In this document: positions 1-9,644 of the stretch, in pieces
Numbering within the stretch: the first letter of the stretch is position 1
Layout of the letters: the number at the start of each line of letters is the position of its first letter
The notes under the pieces: model-generated
Told to the model about the DNA's origin: nothing
Seen by the model: only the letters and a program-made list of their open reading frames with translations
The model's database searches: none
Assembly (NCBI GenBank): GCA_023205875.1
Contig: CP060765.1
Span: forward strand, 372,001 to 436,000
Direction of reading: 5' to 3'
DNA: 64,000 nucleotides
From: Chloropicon primus
Lineage: Eukaryota; Chlorophyta; Chloropicophyceae; Chloropicales; Chloropicaceae
Translations under genes and position numbers: made by a program

Positions 1-1
1 C

Positions 2-907
2 AAGAACCAGCCCCCGCCTCACCTGCTGTCCATGTCCGCCACTCCTATTCCGAGGACCCTGGCTTTGACCATGTATGGGGAGATGGCCCTTTCTTACATC
101 GACGAAGTCCCACCAGGCAGGCAGCCGATCACCACCTCGGTGTACAGGCAAGCTGACGAGGAGAGGAGGAGGAGCGCGTACCAAAAGCTCGTGTCCGAGG
201 TTCAGAAAGGGAACAAAGGGTTCATCGTGTTTCCTTTGATCGATTCCAGCGAGAATGAGGACTTTCAATCCATCAAGGCCGCGGAGGCTTCATTTGAGGG
301 TCTCATCAACAACGAGCTTCGTGGCATTCCGTGTGGATTGCTGCACGGGAGACTCCAGCCGCAGGAGAAGCTGAATGCCCAGAACGACTTCCTTGAGGGA
401 AGGACAAAGGTTTTGGTTGCGACCGCTGTGATCGAAGTTGGTGTGGATATCCCAGAAGCCTCGGTGATCATCGTGGAGAACAGTGAGAGGTTTGGCTTGG
501 CCCAGCTGCACCAGTTGAGGGGAAGAGTCGGAAGGAGCTCGAGGAAGAGCCACTGCTTTCTTCTGACTGGCGGGGCCGATGCGTCCTACTCGAGGATCAA
601 GCACATGGAGACGCTTGATAACGGTTTCGCCGTTTCGGAGCTGGACCTTGCCCTGCGTGGCGCGGGGGACTTCATCGGTACCAGGCAAGCTGGGCAATCG
701 GGATTGGGCAGCCTGCTGCTGGCGGACATGTCCCTGGAGCCGGATCGAATTGCTTTGGAAGAGGCGAGGGAAGCTGCATCCGGGGCATTCGGGGATGGCG
801 AGCCAAAGCTCGGCCAGAGCCTGCTGATGTTCCTCCAGAACAACCCCCCGGTCCCCTTCTTGGATGTTGCACCCGATAATATCTATGACACTTTTGAGTC
901 ACAATAG
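2..907 (+). CDS. recG: ATP-dependent DNA helicase RecG, 3' part (probably plastid)
   Basis: Carboxy-terminal part of the RecG branch-migration helicase, which remodels stalled replication forks and Holliday junctions. The reading frame is open from base 2, so the amino terminus (wedge domain, Walker A, DEAH box) lies left of the window. Visible in order: motif III SATPIPRTLAL near residue 12, the second RecA-like domain, motif V ATAVIEVGVDIP, motif VI QLHQLRGRVGR, then the RecG TRG-like region with AELD-type SELDLALRGAGDF and GTRQAGQSGL. The TRG region and the PHLLSMSATPIPRTL context separate it from Mfd. In plants RecG acts in plastids and mitochondria. Organelle targeting is inferred because the transit peptide region is not in view. 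Confidence 0.9.
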   Translation, partial: KNQPPPHLLSMSATPIPRTLALTMYGEMALSYIDEVPPGRQPITTSVYRQADEERRRSAYQKLVSEVQKGNKGFIVFPLIDSSENEDFQSIKAAEASFEGLINNELRGIPCGLLHGRLQPQEKLNAQNDFLEGRTKVLVATAVIEVGVDIPEASVIIVENSERFGLAQLHQLRGRVGRSSRKSHCFLLTGGADASYSRIKHMETLDNGFAVSELDLALRGAGDFIGTRQAGQSGLGSLLLADMSLEPDRIALEEAREAASGAFGDGEPKLGQSLLMFLQNNPPVPFLDVAPDNIYDTFESQ

Positions 908-997
908 GTTTTTAGTCATCACAATAGGGCCAGCCGCACGACGTGTGTGCTCCTTGGCGTGTGGTGTGTATTGTATGTTTAGTGTATAAAAAGTGAA

Positions 998-2626
998 TCA
1001 ATCACTCATGCTCATGTCCCCGTCGTCGTCATCATCATCGACGTCCTCGCTTGCTGCCTCCTTCTCGCTGTGGATCTTCAGCAGCCTGATCTCCTTCAAA
1101 AGGCTCTTCGCGTCCTCCCTGTGGTTACCCCCGTAGTCCAGGAGTCTGGCGCAGTACACTTCACTCTCATTGAGCCTCCCGGTCCCCTTGCAGTGCTGGG
1201 TGAGGAACATCAACGTCTGCACCACGTCAGCGTTGCACACCCCGTCCACATCAAGCCTTTCGATGTTCTTCTTGTTATACAGGTAGGCCGCCTCGTAGTC
1301 CCCTCGCTTCCTGTACAGGTCTGCGATCTTCGCCAAAGCAATGCCCTCCCGGTCTCCCTTGCTCTCGGCATTCTTGTAGCACTGCAGCGCTGCGTCTTGC
1401 ATGTTGAGCTCCTCGCTCTCGTAGCACTGGCCCATGGCACACCAGAACCTAGCGTCACCGGGCCTCAGCTTGGTTGCCTGCCTAAAGTAATAGAGCGCAT
1501 AGTAAGGCATCCTCAGAACCTCGTAGGTCTGCCCCAAGCCGTACCAAGCCCTGTAATCCCGGGGGTTAATGTCCACCGCCCGCCTGTAAGCCTCGATCGC
1601 AGCCTCGGGGTTCTTCATCTCAACGTATTCGTGACCCATCAAGGTCCACGCGCTCAGATAGTTCCGGTTGAGCTTCAGAGCCCTCCTGAAGTACGCCACG
1701 GCCTTCTCATGCTGCGTCCGCAGGGAATAGTAGTTCCCAATGATGCAGCAGGTCTCGGGCTTGTACTTGTCGGTCAAGATCGCGCTGTGGGCAAGGTGGG
1801 ACAGCCCGGCGTAAGCCTCCTTCACGTACAGGATGTTGCTGTAGGTGTCCATGGACTCTATCCGGTGGGGCGACTTCCTGTGGAGGAGCTCAAAGAGGTT
1901 CTGGGCTTCATCAAACTGGCGCAAGTTGTAGTGGGCCGTGGCGGCTTGGGCGAGAATGTACTCCGAGTTCGGAAACACGGACTGGAGCTCCGTGTACTGG
2001 TCCAGGCCCCTCTCGTTCTCGTCGCCGTTCTCCAAGCAGTTGGCTGCCACGAAGAATTGGGTCATCCAATGGTCTGGCAGCAGGCCCACCGTGGGTGGCT
2101 GAGGGACCTCCTGCAGGGCCTGCCACGCCGCCCAGTTGCAAGGGTACCTCGTCACGGACTCCACGAGGGTCGCCTTCCCCTCCTCCTTCTTCTCCCTGTC
2201 CAGCAGCACGAGGCCGAGAAGGTACAACAAGTGCGGATCCTTGGCCCCCTGGATCTCCCTCTCGATTCCCTCCAGCTCCTCGTTCACGCAAGCCTCGCCA
2301 TCCTCCAGCATCTGCTCCTCCTTCCTCCTCTCCCCCGCCAGGTACCTCGAATACAACCGAAGAAACGTGCTCTTCGCCCCCTTCTCCCCCTCCAACGTGC
2401 TCGCAGCTCGCTTGTACTCCCTCAGGTCGAAGTAAGTTCTCGCCAGCAGGTACGCGTCCGTGTTCCCTTCTCTCTTCGTTCCCTCCTCCTCCGACGCGCC
2501 GTCCGCGGCCTTCAACCCAACCAGCTGTTCTGCCGCCCACTTGGCTGCCGTGCACACCCCTCGCTCCTGCAAGTCCACCACCGCTTCACGCAGCTCCCTC
2601 CTCACCTTGGTCCTGTCCACCGCCAT
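998..2626 (-). CDS. APC8: Anaphase-promoting complex subunit 8 (CDC23), TPR protein
   Basis: TPR scaffold subunit of the anaphase-promoting complex/cyclosome, the E3 ligase that drives mitotic exit. A single-exon gene. The protein has an amino-terminal APC8 helical region, then about nine TPRs. Signature stretches of this family are IESMDTYSNILYV, LSAWTLMGHEYVEMKN, YRAWYGLGQTYEVL and MPYYALYYFRQA, all near the middle. The tail is acidic (a run of Asp, then MSMSD), typical of an APC subunit carboxy terminus. The start at 2626 (MAVDRTKVRRELREAV) is preferred; an in-frame ATG seven codons upstream (2647) is also possible. The 542-residue length is normal for the family. A TCTTTCGA element on the same strand lies about 55 nt upstream. 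Confidence 0.93.
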   Translation of the reverse strand: MAVDRTKVRRELREAVVDLQERGVCTAAKWAAEQLVGLKAADGASEEEGTKREGNTDAYLLARTYFDLREYKRAASTLEGEKGAKSTFLRLYSRYLAGERRKEEQMLEDGEACVNEELEGIEREIQGAKDPHLLYLLGLVLLDREKKEEGKATLVESVTRYPCNWAAWQALQEVPQPPTVGLLPDHWMTQFFVAANCLENGDENERGLDQYTELQSVFPNSEYILAQAATAHYNLRQFDEAQNLFELLHRKSPHRIESMDTYSNILYVKEAYAGLSHLAHSAILTDKYKPETCCIIGNYYSLRTQHEKAVAYFRRALKLNRNYLSAWTLMGHEYVEMKNPEAAIEAYRRAVDINPRDYRAWYGLGQTYEVLRMPYYALYYFRQATKLRPGDARFWCAMGQCYESEELNMQDAALQCYKNAESKGDREGIALAKIADLYRKRGDYEAAYLYNKKNIERLDVDGVCNADVVQTLMFLTQHCKGTGRLNESEVYCARLLDYGGNHREDAKSLLKEIRLLKIHSEKEAASEDVDDDDDDGDMSMSD

Positions 2627-2833
2627 CTTCCACTTCTGTCCCACCATCTTCGCACCTCGGGGTCAAATTCCTCAAGTCACCACTCGAAAGAAAGATCGAG
2701 AGATCCTCCTTCCGATCACGTCAACCTCCTTCCCGCTCCGCCAAACCCCCTTGCCCTCCGCGGCCTCGAACAACCTCACCTCCACGCTCTCCCTCTTCTG
2801 TCACTCCCCTCCACAAAATACGCGCGCGCGCTT

Positions 2834-2852
2834 TCCTCTTTCGAACGAGGCC
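2834..2852 (+). promoter_or_regulatory. TCTTTCGAA-type upstream element
   Basis: Reads CTCTTTCGAACGAGGCCTC. It is one of a set of near-identical motifs found upstream of many genes here, in the sense direction of the downstream gene. Confidence 0.45.
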
Positions 2853-2960
2853 TCAGTGATGAGGTTGGCGAGGATGGACGGGACTTGGAGCGCGAAGACG
2901 GGCACGAAAACCGAGCGGGAAGGGGAAGGGATTCGGGTCAAGGGGAAGGGAGTCTCGAGA

Positions 2961-2978
2961 TCTTTCGAAAGAGCCCTC
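2961..2978 (+). promoter_or_regulatory. TCTTTCGAA-type upstream element
   Basis: Reads TCTTTCGAAAGAGCCCTC, about 205 nt before the preferred start of the dioxygenase gene. It matches the copies at 31496 and 34856 almost exactly. Confidence 0.5.
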
Positions 2979-3181
2979 GGTTGAAGCATTTGGTGGCCGT
3001 GGTCGCATCCTTTTGACGGAAGATGGAGCTGGAGGAGAGGTAGGGACGAGTGAAGGCGTCGTGTTCTGTCGCTTCGAACGAGGTTCGTGCCTCAGTGGAG
3101 AGGAACGAAGGGTTGCCGCGAGGACGGGAGAGATTGAAAGGCTTTTTGAAGCTTTTCTATACTTGCTTTGCTCTCTTGGTG

Positions 3182-4021
3182 ATGTACAGCTTGAGGAGCG
3201 GGCTGGGCAGCGGGCTGACCAAGCAGTTCGGTGCTCTGGTGGAGGGGGTGGACTTGAGCCGGAACCTGAGCGATGCCACGGTGAATGCGTTGAAGAGAGA
3301 CTTGTACGAGCACAGGCTGCTGATATTCCGGGGGCAAGGGGAGATCAAAGGCTCGCGTCAGGTCGAGATCAGCGAGTGGTTTGGAGAGGTGGAGTCAACC
3401 TTCAGTAAGCATCCGAGATCTCCTCACCCTGATATCTTTCGTGTGTCGAACGATGCAGCACAGGGGTGCACTTCGGTGGGTCGAAGCGGCTGGCATATTG
3501 ACGGGACGTTTATGGAGAGACCGTTCAAGGTGCAGACCATGCATTTCTGGGCGTGCCCGAAGGAGGGCGGTTCCACGCTCTTCGCCCCCCTCCGGGAGAT
3601 AGCCGAGAGCTTGAGGAAGGACGCGAGTTTCGAGTGGGATCGACTTCATTTTGTGACGAACAGGAGGACGGACTATGCCCTTGTGCACCCTTTGATCTGT
3701 GTCCACCCCGTCACGGGAGACGCGACAATGGTGTTCCACTTGGGCAGGCACTTCATGGATGCCATCGTAGAAGCGGGGGGCACGGAGAACAGGGTTCTGA
3801 GTGAGGAGGAAGTGCAACGGGTCTGCACAATTTTGAAAGACAAGTGCGAGGAGACCGAGTGGTGCCTCGACTTCAGGTGGCAGCCCGGGGACTTTGCGAT
3901 CGTCGACAACAGGGCACTCGCGCATTATGCGCATTCGAGCACCCAGGCTGATCCCCGGCGAGCCGGCCTCAGGATCCTGCATCGCACGACCGTTGCCGGA
4001 GACTGCAGACCCGTGAAATGA
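3182..4021 (+). CDS. TauD/TfdA-family 2-oxoglutarate/Fe(II) dioxygenase-like protein
   Basis: Non-heme iron dioxygenase of the TauD/TfdA family. These enzymes couple oxidation of 2-oxoglutarate to hydroxylation of a small substrate; the substrate here is unknown. Counting from the upstream ATG at 3050, the metal triad is H149 and D151 in GWHIDGTF and H292 in RALAHYAH, with R304 or R308 as the likely 2-oxoglutarate ligand. The HRLLIFRGQ segment near residue 88 is the usual TauD early strand. I prefer the start at 3182 (MYSLRSGLGSGL) because the family fold begins there; the 3050 start would add 44 residues with a short hydrophobic stretch (LKLFYTCFALLV) that could be an anchor. Single exon. 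Confidence 0.8.
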   Translation: MYSLRSGLGSGLTKQFGALVEGVDLSRNLSDATVNALKRDLYEHRLLIFRGQGEIKGSRQVEISEWFGEVESTFSKHPRSPHPDIFRVSNDAAQGCTSVGRSGWHIDGTFMERPFKVQTMHFWACPKEGGSTLFAPLREIAESLRKDASFEWDRLHFVTNRRTDYALVHPLICVHPVTGDATMVFHLGRHFMDAIVEAGGTENRVLSEEEVQRVCTILKDKCEETEWCLDFRWQPGDFAIVDNRALAHYAHSSTQADPRRAGLRILHRTTVAGDCRPVK

Positions 4022-4084
4022 AAGGGCGTGATAAAGCACGTATATAAAATAGAGAATTCCCACCCCCGTGACGACAACACGAAC

Positions 4085-6081
4085 TCACGAATCGCTCATG
4101 ACATCGTACCGGCTGAAGAGTGCCCGGAACTTGGCGACGTTCTCCTCCTCTTCCTCTTTGCTGCCCACTTTGCAGGCCTTCCAGTCCCCCCTCTCCGGGC
4201 TGCCGATCGCACCGGCCAACTCATCCCTCAGAAAGTTGTAAGGTATCCTCTCCCCTCTCATGATCGGGTGGACCAGGGAGGTTCCGTCGGGGAGGACGAG
4301 CAGCATGTACTCCATGTCTCCCACCAGCTCTTGCAGGGCGGCCTTGAAGCCCGACTCGCCGAAGGGGACCCCAACCTTCTTGTCCAGGACCCCACCGACG
4401 CCCGCCTTGAGCCTCTCGGTGGATTCCTTTGGAACTCCCACGACGTTGTAGTGGCAGTGGTTCCCCCCCTCCCTCCCTTTGAGCTTGAGAAACCTCTCGA
4501 ACATCACGAGCTCCAGGCCCTGGGAAGCAAAGCAGGACGAGAGAGCCTTGATGTACTTGGAGATCTCCGCAAGCCCAGAATCCTGCAGGGCTATCGTGCA
4601 AGAAATGTGGTCGATGGGAACGACCAGAACGTGGTAAGGGGTGATGGGGCCCTTGTCCAGAGCGCAGTAGCAGTCGTTCCCCACGCTGACTACCAGGTGG
4701 ACATCGGCGTTCTGGTTCGAGAGGCAGAACCAGCAGTCCGCGATCGGATGCGAATCCTTCTGAGCCTTCTCGTTCCTGCTCTCCGCTGGAGAGATGTAGA
4801 TCGGGCGGCCCATGAGCTGGTTCTCATTCAAGCTGCAGCTCGACTGCATCTGCTCCACGGTGTCGAACTGAACCTGCGCGTACCCTTTCAAGTTCCCCCT
4901 CGCGTCCTTTCCCCTGCGAATGTCGACTACCGTCCCCCCACAGGGAGCGAAGAATTTGATGATGTCCTCCTCTGTCGCCCGGTAGGGAAGGTTTCTCACA
5001 AAAGCGGTCTTGTTGCTGTTGACCACGACACTTCCCTTGTCGAACTGCGATGGCTGGGGCCCCCTCCCCCTCTTGCCGTTCTGCTGGTCCCCCCAGCGCC
5101 AAGCTTGCCCGTCCTCCTCCGAGCCGCGACCCCTCTTCATGCCGGGATGCGAGTCCCTGTCCTGGTCGTTCTGGTAGGGAAAGGGCGTGGTGTTCGCCGG
5201 GTTTGCAAGAAAGGCCTCCCTCGGCATCGAGCTCGATGGCTTCAGACCCAAGGCGTGAAGGTACTTGTCGCCTCCCGGGTTTGCGACACTCCCCAGGGAG
5301 ATGAAGCGAGTCACGTGCGAGCCCGCACCCAAGTCTGGGTTGGCGTACGGAAGCCTCGCGAAGAACTGCAAAACGCGCAGGAAAGAGACGCACGAAAAAA
5401 AAAAAAGAGTTGCTGGCTGTTAGAGAGCTAGACACACACACAGAGAGAGAGAGACAGAGAGAGAGAGAGAGATCAAAGAACTTTCGCGGCGGGCGTGCTC
5501 ACCTTCCCCTCACAAGCTGCTATGTGGTACCTCGGTCGAAAGGTGCAAGCCAGCTTCCTGCAGACGGGCGAGCCCCTAATGCGAGACAGGCTCGGATCGT
5601 CATTGTGTGGCACGATCCCTCCAGGCCACTTGCACGTCAGCAACAGGTCAACCTCTCCCTCTAACGATTGAGAGCGATCCAAAAGACCTTTCTGATCCGC
5701 TGATCTGCACAAGTCGTCGTAGTAGGCCACAGTGAGGTCCTTCAGCTTGGTGACTCCGTGAGAACCCAAGCAAGTGATTCCACATTCCGGGTACTGAGAC
5801 AGTAGTTCGAGAGCCTCGTCCGGGCTCCTCGAGGAGCATCCCACGAAGTACGTCGGCACAGCAGCCTTCCCTCCACCTTTGAGCCACTTTTCCAATTCTG
5901 TTCCAGCCTCGCTACTTAATGCTTCGTTCTCTTCCGTCCCTTTGTCCACCTTTCCACCGAAGAAGTCGCCTACGCAGAGAAGTAAATCGAAGGCTCCGCT
6001 CTTCGCCACAACCTTTTTCACCCTCCCGTTCAACTCCCCGTACCTTCCCTTCACGTCGCCAGCCAGCAGCACGCGCACCAT
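4085..6081 (-). CDS. CWF19L1: CWF19L1-like spliceosome/lariat debranching-associated protein with internal RRM
   Basis: Two exons, 6081-5503 and 5365-4085, 619 residues. The 137-nt intron (GTGAGC donor, TTTTGCAG acceptor) contains a (GA)n run. Residues 1-190 form the metallophosphatase-like domain found in CWF19L1 and Dbr1 relatives (MVRVLLAGDVKGRYGEL, LLCVGDFFG). RYHIAACEG then joins FFARLPY, which is the family order. Residues about 312-388 are a clear RRM (RNP2 AFVRNL, RNP1 KGYAQVQF). CwfJ_C_1 follows, with a HIT-like segment PYHVLVVPIDHIS, then CwfJ_C_2 (HYNVVGVPKE) up to the end. The family acts at late spliceosome disassembly. Plant relatives carry CCCH fingers in the linker; here I see an RRM instead. 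Confidence 0.9.
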
Positions 6082-6258
6082 CGCTCCCCCCTTTGGCGCC
6101 CTCGATCGCGATCGATTGTCGTCGAGGTGATCGATTGTCGTCGAGGTGATCGATCGATCGAGGACGCGGGAGGCGAGGGTTTGAGGGGGAGGGAGTTTGG
6201 AAAGTGTGACGGAGGTTTGCACGAGTGAAAGGTCTTGTTTCTTGTCTTTCCATCGAGT

Positions 6259-6273
6259 GGTCCATCGAAAGAA
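6259..6273 (-). promoter_or_regulatory. TCTTTCGA-type upstream element (minus-strand gene)
   Basis: Read on the minus strand this is TTCTTTCGATGGACC, 178 nt before the CWF19L1 start. It matches the plus-strand copy at 13901 over 14 bases. Confidence 0.45.
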
Positions 6274-6412
6274 ACGACGACGTGTGGAGGAAACGACGAG
6301 CGAGGCGAGTGTCGAATCGAACGAAACGACGAGTATTTCGGACGGAGACTGCGAGGAGCGGTTGTGGAGGGAGGGGACGTGAGGAGGGAAGGAGGTGAAG
6401 GAAGCTGGTTTT

Positions 6413-6431
6413 CTCTTTCGTTTGAGCCCTC
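6413..6431 (+). promoter_or_regulatory. TCTTTCGA-type upstream element
   Basis: Reads CTCTTTCGTTTGAGCCCTC, 65 nt before the ATG of ankyrin gene 1. Confidence 0.45.
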
Positions 6432-6495
6432 GTTGGAAAGAAATGGCGTGGTGGTGAGGATTGGACGAGCGAAAGAGTCCGTTCGTTCGTTCGTC

Positions 6496-7650
6496 ATGGT
6501 CATGGAGACGAGAGGGCACAAAAGGCAGAGGAGGGAGGGGAAGGACGCGGTAGACGTTCTTCCCAAGAACGCGTGGCTGATTGTGGCGGAGAAGCTGGAC
6601 CACTACGACCGGTGCGCTTTTGGGTTGACGTGCTGGACTCTATTCGACGCGGTGACGACGGCAGACGCTGAGAGGGAAAAGTCGGAGCCTCTGCTGTGTG
6701 GGGAGGGGTTGAACCCAACTTACCTGAAGGAGGGAGACAGGCCCCCCCTGAGATTGGATCTGAGGCGAGCCAAACTGCTCCAGCAAAGTCCTCGCTTCAC
6801 TTTTGGCTGGTACAAGTGGGTGTACCATTCGCTCAAGAGGAGGAAGGGAGCCCCGACGCAAAGGAGGCGCGGGCAGTACCTCGACGACTTGTACGACTCG
6901 GACCTGATGCACCTGGCTTCTTTTCAGGGCAAGACGAACGTCTTGCGGTGGCTCAAGAGCCAAGGGATGCCTTTGGATCACCGATACTGCATGGCCGGGG
7001 GTGGTGGGGGCGGCCACATCGAGGTCTTGGAACTCTTGAAGAGGGAGGGGTGCAAGTTCCACGAGGAGGCGAGCGTCGCTGCAGCTCGGGCAGGTCACAC
7101 GCATGTACTGGAGTGGCTAAGGGAGAACGGGTGCGAGCTTGGGGAAAGGACTTGCTCTTACGCGGGCCTTGGAGGTCACATAGAGGTGCTCGAGTACTTG
7201 AAGGCCAAGGGGTGTGCGTTAAGAGGGGCTACTTGTAGGAGCGCGGCGAGAGGAGGCCACCTGGATGCTCTGAAGTGGCTTCAAGGGCAGGGATTGACCT
7301 TTTCCGCGAGGGTTGTGTCCTCAGCGGCCTCCGGAGGTCATCTTGACGTAGTCAAGTGGCTGGTTGCAGGCGGTTGCCAGTGGAGGTGGAATGGTCGATT
7401 CATTATCGCCAAAGCAGCAGAGGGTGGGCACCTGCACGTCATCAAATGGCTGAGGAGTCAGGGCTGTGACTGGGACGAGAGAGTCTGCCTGTATGCCACC
7501 CGCGGGGTCAGGCTGAACACCTTGCAGTGGCTTCTAGGCCAAGACCCGCCGGCCCCCTGGAACAAGGAAGACTGCCAACAGGTCATCTCCCGAATCCTTT
7601 CTTGCGGTGTGGATGCTCTGTGCTGGATGAGCTCTCAGCAGGATGACTAG
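6496..7650 (+). CDS. F-box-like / ankyrin-type repeat protein 1
   Basis: A 384-residue protein with an F-box-like amino terminus (VLPKNAWLIVAEKLDHYDRC) followed by about nine ankyrin-type repeats of roughly 30 residues with the core GGHIEVLEWLRENGC. Exact function is unknown; the arrangement suggests a substrate adaptor for an SCF-type ubiquitin ligase, but that is inference. The start at 6496 (MVMETRGHKRQRR) gives a basic leader directly before the F-box-like part; the frame is open further upstream, without any family match. It is a paralog of the next gene and of the one at 16889, all with the same layout and repeat signature. Single exon. A tail repeat ends in DPPAPWNKEDC, the family's carboxy-terminal repeat form. 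Confidence 0.8.
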   Translation: MVMETRGHKRQRREGKDAVDVLPKNAWLIVAEKLDHYDRCAFGLTCWTLFDAVTTADAEREKSEPLLCGEGLNPTYLKEGDRPPLRLDLRRAKLLQQSPRFTFGWYKWVYHSLKRRKGAPTQRRRGQYLDDLYDSDLMHLASFQGKTNVLRWLKSQGMPLDHRYCMAGGGGGGHIEVLELLKREGCKFHEEASVAAARAGHTHVLEWLRENGCELGERTCSYAGLGGHIEVLEYLKAKGCALRGATCRSAARGGHLDALKWLQGQGLTFSARVVSSAASGGHLDVVKWLVAGGCQWRWNGRFIIAKAAEGGHLHVIKWLRSQGCDWDERVCLYATRGVRLNTLQWLLGQDPPAPWNKEDCQQVISRILSCGVDALCWMSSQQDD

Positions 7651-7884
7651 GATCGCAAAAAAATATCTTTTCACGTTGCAAACACAACATTGTCACATTG
7701 TCACACATGTTTGCAGTAAGGACAATTAAGTTTTTTTGGTTTTTGGGTGGTTGGGATATTGACCCATGTGATTACAAATGGTGAAATGGTGAAACAAATG
7801 GTTGTCCTTGTTCGCCAAATCACAATAGATAAGGAGATAAGATAAGGAGTCACGGGAGTCGCGTGGGCGCCGTGCGACCACAGG

Positions 7885-9120
7885 ATGAATAAGGATCAGG
7901 AGGAGGTTGTCGATATGGACGAGGGGCGATTGCCAATGGGAGGACTGCCGGGAGAGGCGTGGTTCCTCGTCGCCAAAGCGCTGCACCCTTTTGACCGATT
8001 TGCCTTTACATCGGCTTGCAAGGCGTTTCTGGAGTTGGTGAAGTTCAAATTGGAGGTGGAGGTCGATATCAACAGGATCGGCCCGGTGAGGACTCTGAGC
8101 ACGGTCCTAACGGAGAGCAAGATGTCCAAGTCCACGCCTTGCTTCACCCTGGATTGGTTCAAGTGGGTGTTCGAGTCCTTCGAGAGGAGGGGCCCGGATC
8201 GCCCCAAGCCGGGGACGAAGGACTATGCCGACGAGCTCCGCCACCCGGACAAGGCTTACTTTTACGACAGTGACCTGGTTTACGTCGCAGCCTTTGTGGG
8301 CGACACGCAGGTATTGGAGTGGTTGGTCAGCAAAGGAATGAAAATCGATTCGAAGGATTGGAGGTGCGGGACTGCAGCTGCTCAGTCGGGTCACCTTGAG
8401 GCCCTCAAATGGATGGTGAGCCAGGGATTCAAGTTCGACTTCATGACGCTGTGCCATGCGGCTTGCGGGGGGCACATTCACGTCATGGAATGGCTTCGGG
8501 ATCAGGGGTGTCCCTGGAACTCGAGGGTCACGAATTTCGCGTCTTGCGGAGGTCAGTTGGATGCCCTCAAGTGGCTTGTAACCCAGGACCCACCGTGCCC
8601 GGTGAACGGGGGTTCGGTGTACCTCGCTATGCTGAAAGGCCACCTGCACATCCTGAAGTTCCTTTACACCATCATCCCTGATGCCATCATGGGCGCGGGG
8701 AGCTCCCTCCATGCATTGGAGAGGAGGAGCGTCCGCATCCTGAGGTGGCTGCACAGCAAGGGAATAAAAATAGACAACAGAGTCCTCTGCTCTGCCACTC
8801 GGAGAGGTGACTTGGCTACACTCAAGTGGCTGATCGACAAGGAGAGGGTATCCACGCAAACCTCTCGCAGGGACCTCGAGCCCGTCATGTTTGCCCAAGC
8901 TGCTGCAGGAGGGTTCATGCACATCATCACGTACCTAAAGTCCAAGGGATTCAAGTGGAACGAGAGAGTCTGTCTCATCGCGGCCAACAACGGGCAGTTA
9001 CGAATTTTGCAGTGGCTGAGGAAGCAAGACCCGCCTTGCCCTTGGAAGAAGAACGAGTGCGTCCTTACGGCCAGAAATCACGAGCACGTGAGAGACTGGA
9101 TCAGTCAGCAGCCAAACTAG
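7885..9120 (+). CDS. F-box-like / ankyrin-type repeat protein 2
   Basis: A 411-residue paralog of the upstream gene, in the same orientation, 234 bp after it. The F-box-like segment is LPGEAWFLVAKALHPFDRFA. A family-specific bridge (CFTLDWFKWVFESFERR) matches FTFGWYKWVYHSLKRR in paralog 1. About nine ankyrin-type repeats follow (GGHIHVMEWLRDQGCPW, GGQLDALKWLVTQDPPC). The last repeat ends QDPPCPWKKNEC and WISQQPN. Single exon. Tandem placement suggests local duplication. The role as an F-box adaptor is inferred, and the F-box match is weak enough that the domain should be treated as tentative. Confidence 0.8.
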   Translation: MNKDQEEVVDMDEGRLPMGGLPGEAWFLVAKALHPFDRFAFTSACKAFLELVKFKLEVEVDINRIGPVRTLSTVLTESKMSKSTPCFTLDWFKWVFESFERRGPDRPKPGTKDYADELRHPDKAYFYDSDLVYVAAFVGDTQVLEWLVSKGMKIDSKDWRCGTAAAQSGHLEALKWMVSQGFKFDFMTLCHAACGGHIHVMEWLRDQGCPWNSRVTNFASCGGQLDALKWLVTQDPPCPVNGGSVYLAMLKGHLHILKFLYTIIPDAIMGAGSSLHALERRSVRILRWLHSKGIKIDNRVLCSATRRGDLATLKWLIDKERVSTQTSRRDLEPVMFAQAAAGGFMHIITYLKSKGFKWNERVCLIAANNGQLRILQWLRKQDPPCPWKKNECVLTARNHEHVRDWISQQPN

Positions 9121-9181
9121 ATCTGCCGCAGAGGTGAGTGCATGGCAGCAAAGAAATTGGATTGGTCTTAGCGAGCGAGCG

Positions 9182-9217
<36 letters not shown>

Positions 9218-9644
9218 CGATGTAAAAAAGCAAGCCAAGTCGAGGCCACGATCGTTTCGTTGGATCATACCTTTGGAAGCAAGCATCTCGTTCGGTCCTC
9301 TAGAAGGCTTCTGCGAAATCCACATTCGTCTATCCACTCCGAGGCCCTGTTTATTTGTCGTCATCACTTGATGATTTGGAAGTATATAGGTTGTCTGGAC
9401 AAGGAGACGGACAAACAAACCCAACCTCGGCCTCTTTGCTGGCGTTCGTTTTCATGGCTTGTGTTCGACGCTAACCTTCCTCATCTCGTTCGGTCTTTCT
9501 TTCAACGATATGTCAAGTTTTTCATATAAGTTTTTCCGATTATAAGTTTTTCCGATACGTCAAGTTTTTAGTATATTGTTACATATTATGTCTTCCTTTC
9601 TTCCTCATCTCATCTCTCAGAAGCTCAGGTGCACGAGACACGGC
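9121..9644. other. Convergent 3' spacer with (GT)16
   Basis: Spacer between ankyrin gene 2 and the SANT gene. A (GT)16 run occupies 9185-9216, and an 18-nt repeat of the TATAAGTTTTTCCGAT type occurs at 9525-9556. No gene is supported. Confidence 0.5.

Larger units (their letters stand above)
2627..3181. promoter_or_regulatory. Divergent spacer between APC8 and TauD-like gene
   Basis: No gene is supported here. The spacer holds three TTCGAA-centred elements on the + strand (2834, 2961, 3071) and one minus-strand copy (2682-2694). A (CG)n patch lies at 2820-2829. The frame of the downstream dioxygenase is open back to an ATG at 3050, so its 5' limit is uncertain. Confidence 0.5.
6082..6495. 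promoter_or_regulatory. Divergent promoter region CWF19L1 / ankyrin gene 1
   Basis: No gene seen. It holds a direct repeat of a GTCGTCGAGGTGATCGATT-like unit at 6117-6155, a minus-strand TCTTTCGATGGACC element at 6259-6273 for CWF19L1, and a plus-strand copy at 6413-6431 for the ankyrin gene. Confidence 0.5.

Noticed and set aside
2-907. Mfd (transcription-repair coupling factor)
   Set aside because: Mfd shares the helicase core, but the GTRQAGQSGL tail and the TRG-like region after motif VI fit RecG.
1070-3016. Long plus-strand open frame opposite APC8
   Set aside because: A shadow of GC-rich third codon positions. The minus strand codes a clear APC8. The same applies to long antisense frames at 4028-5431, 8107-8922, 11859-13232, 18576-20153, 24197-25183, 38758-40503, 43225-45255, 50703-54614 and 62170-63540.
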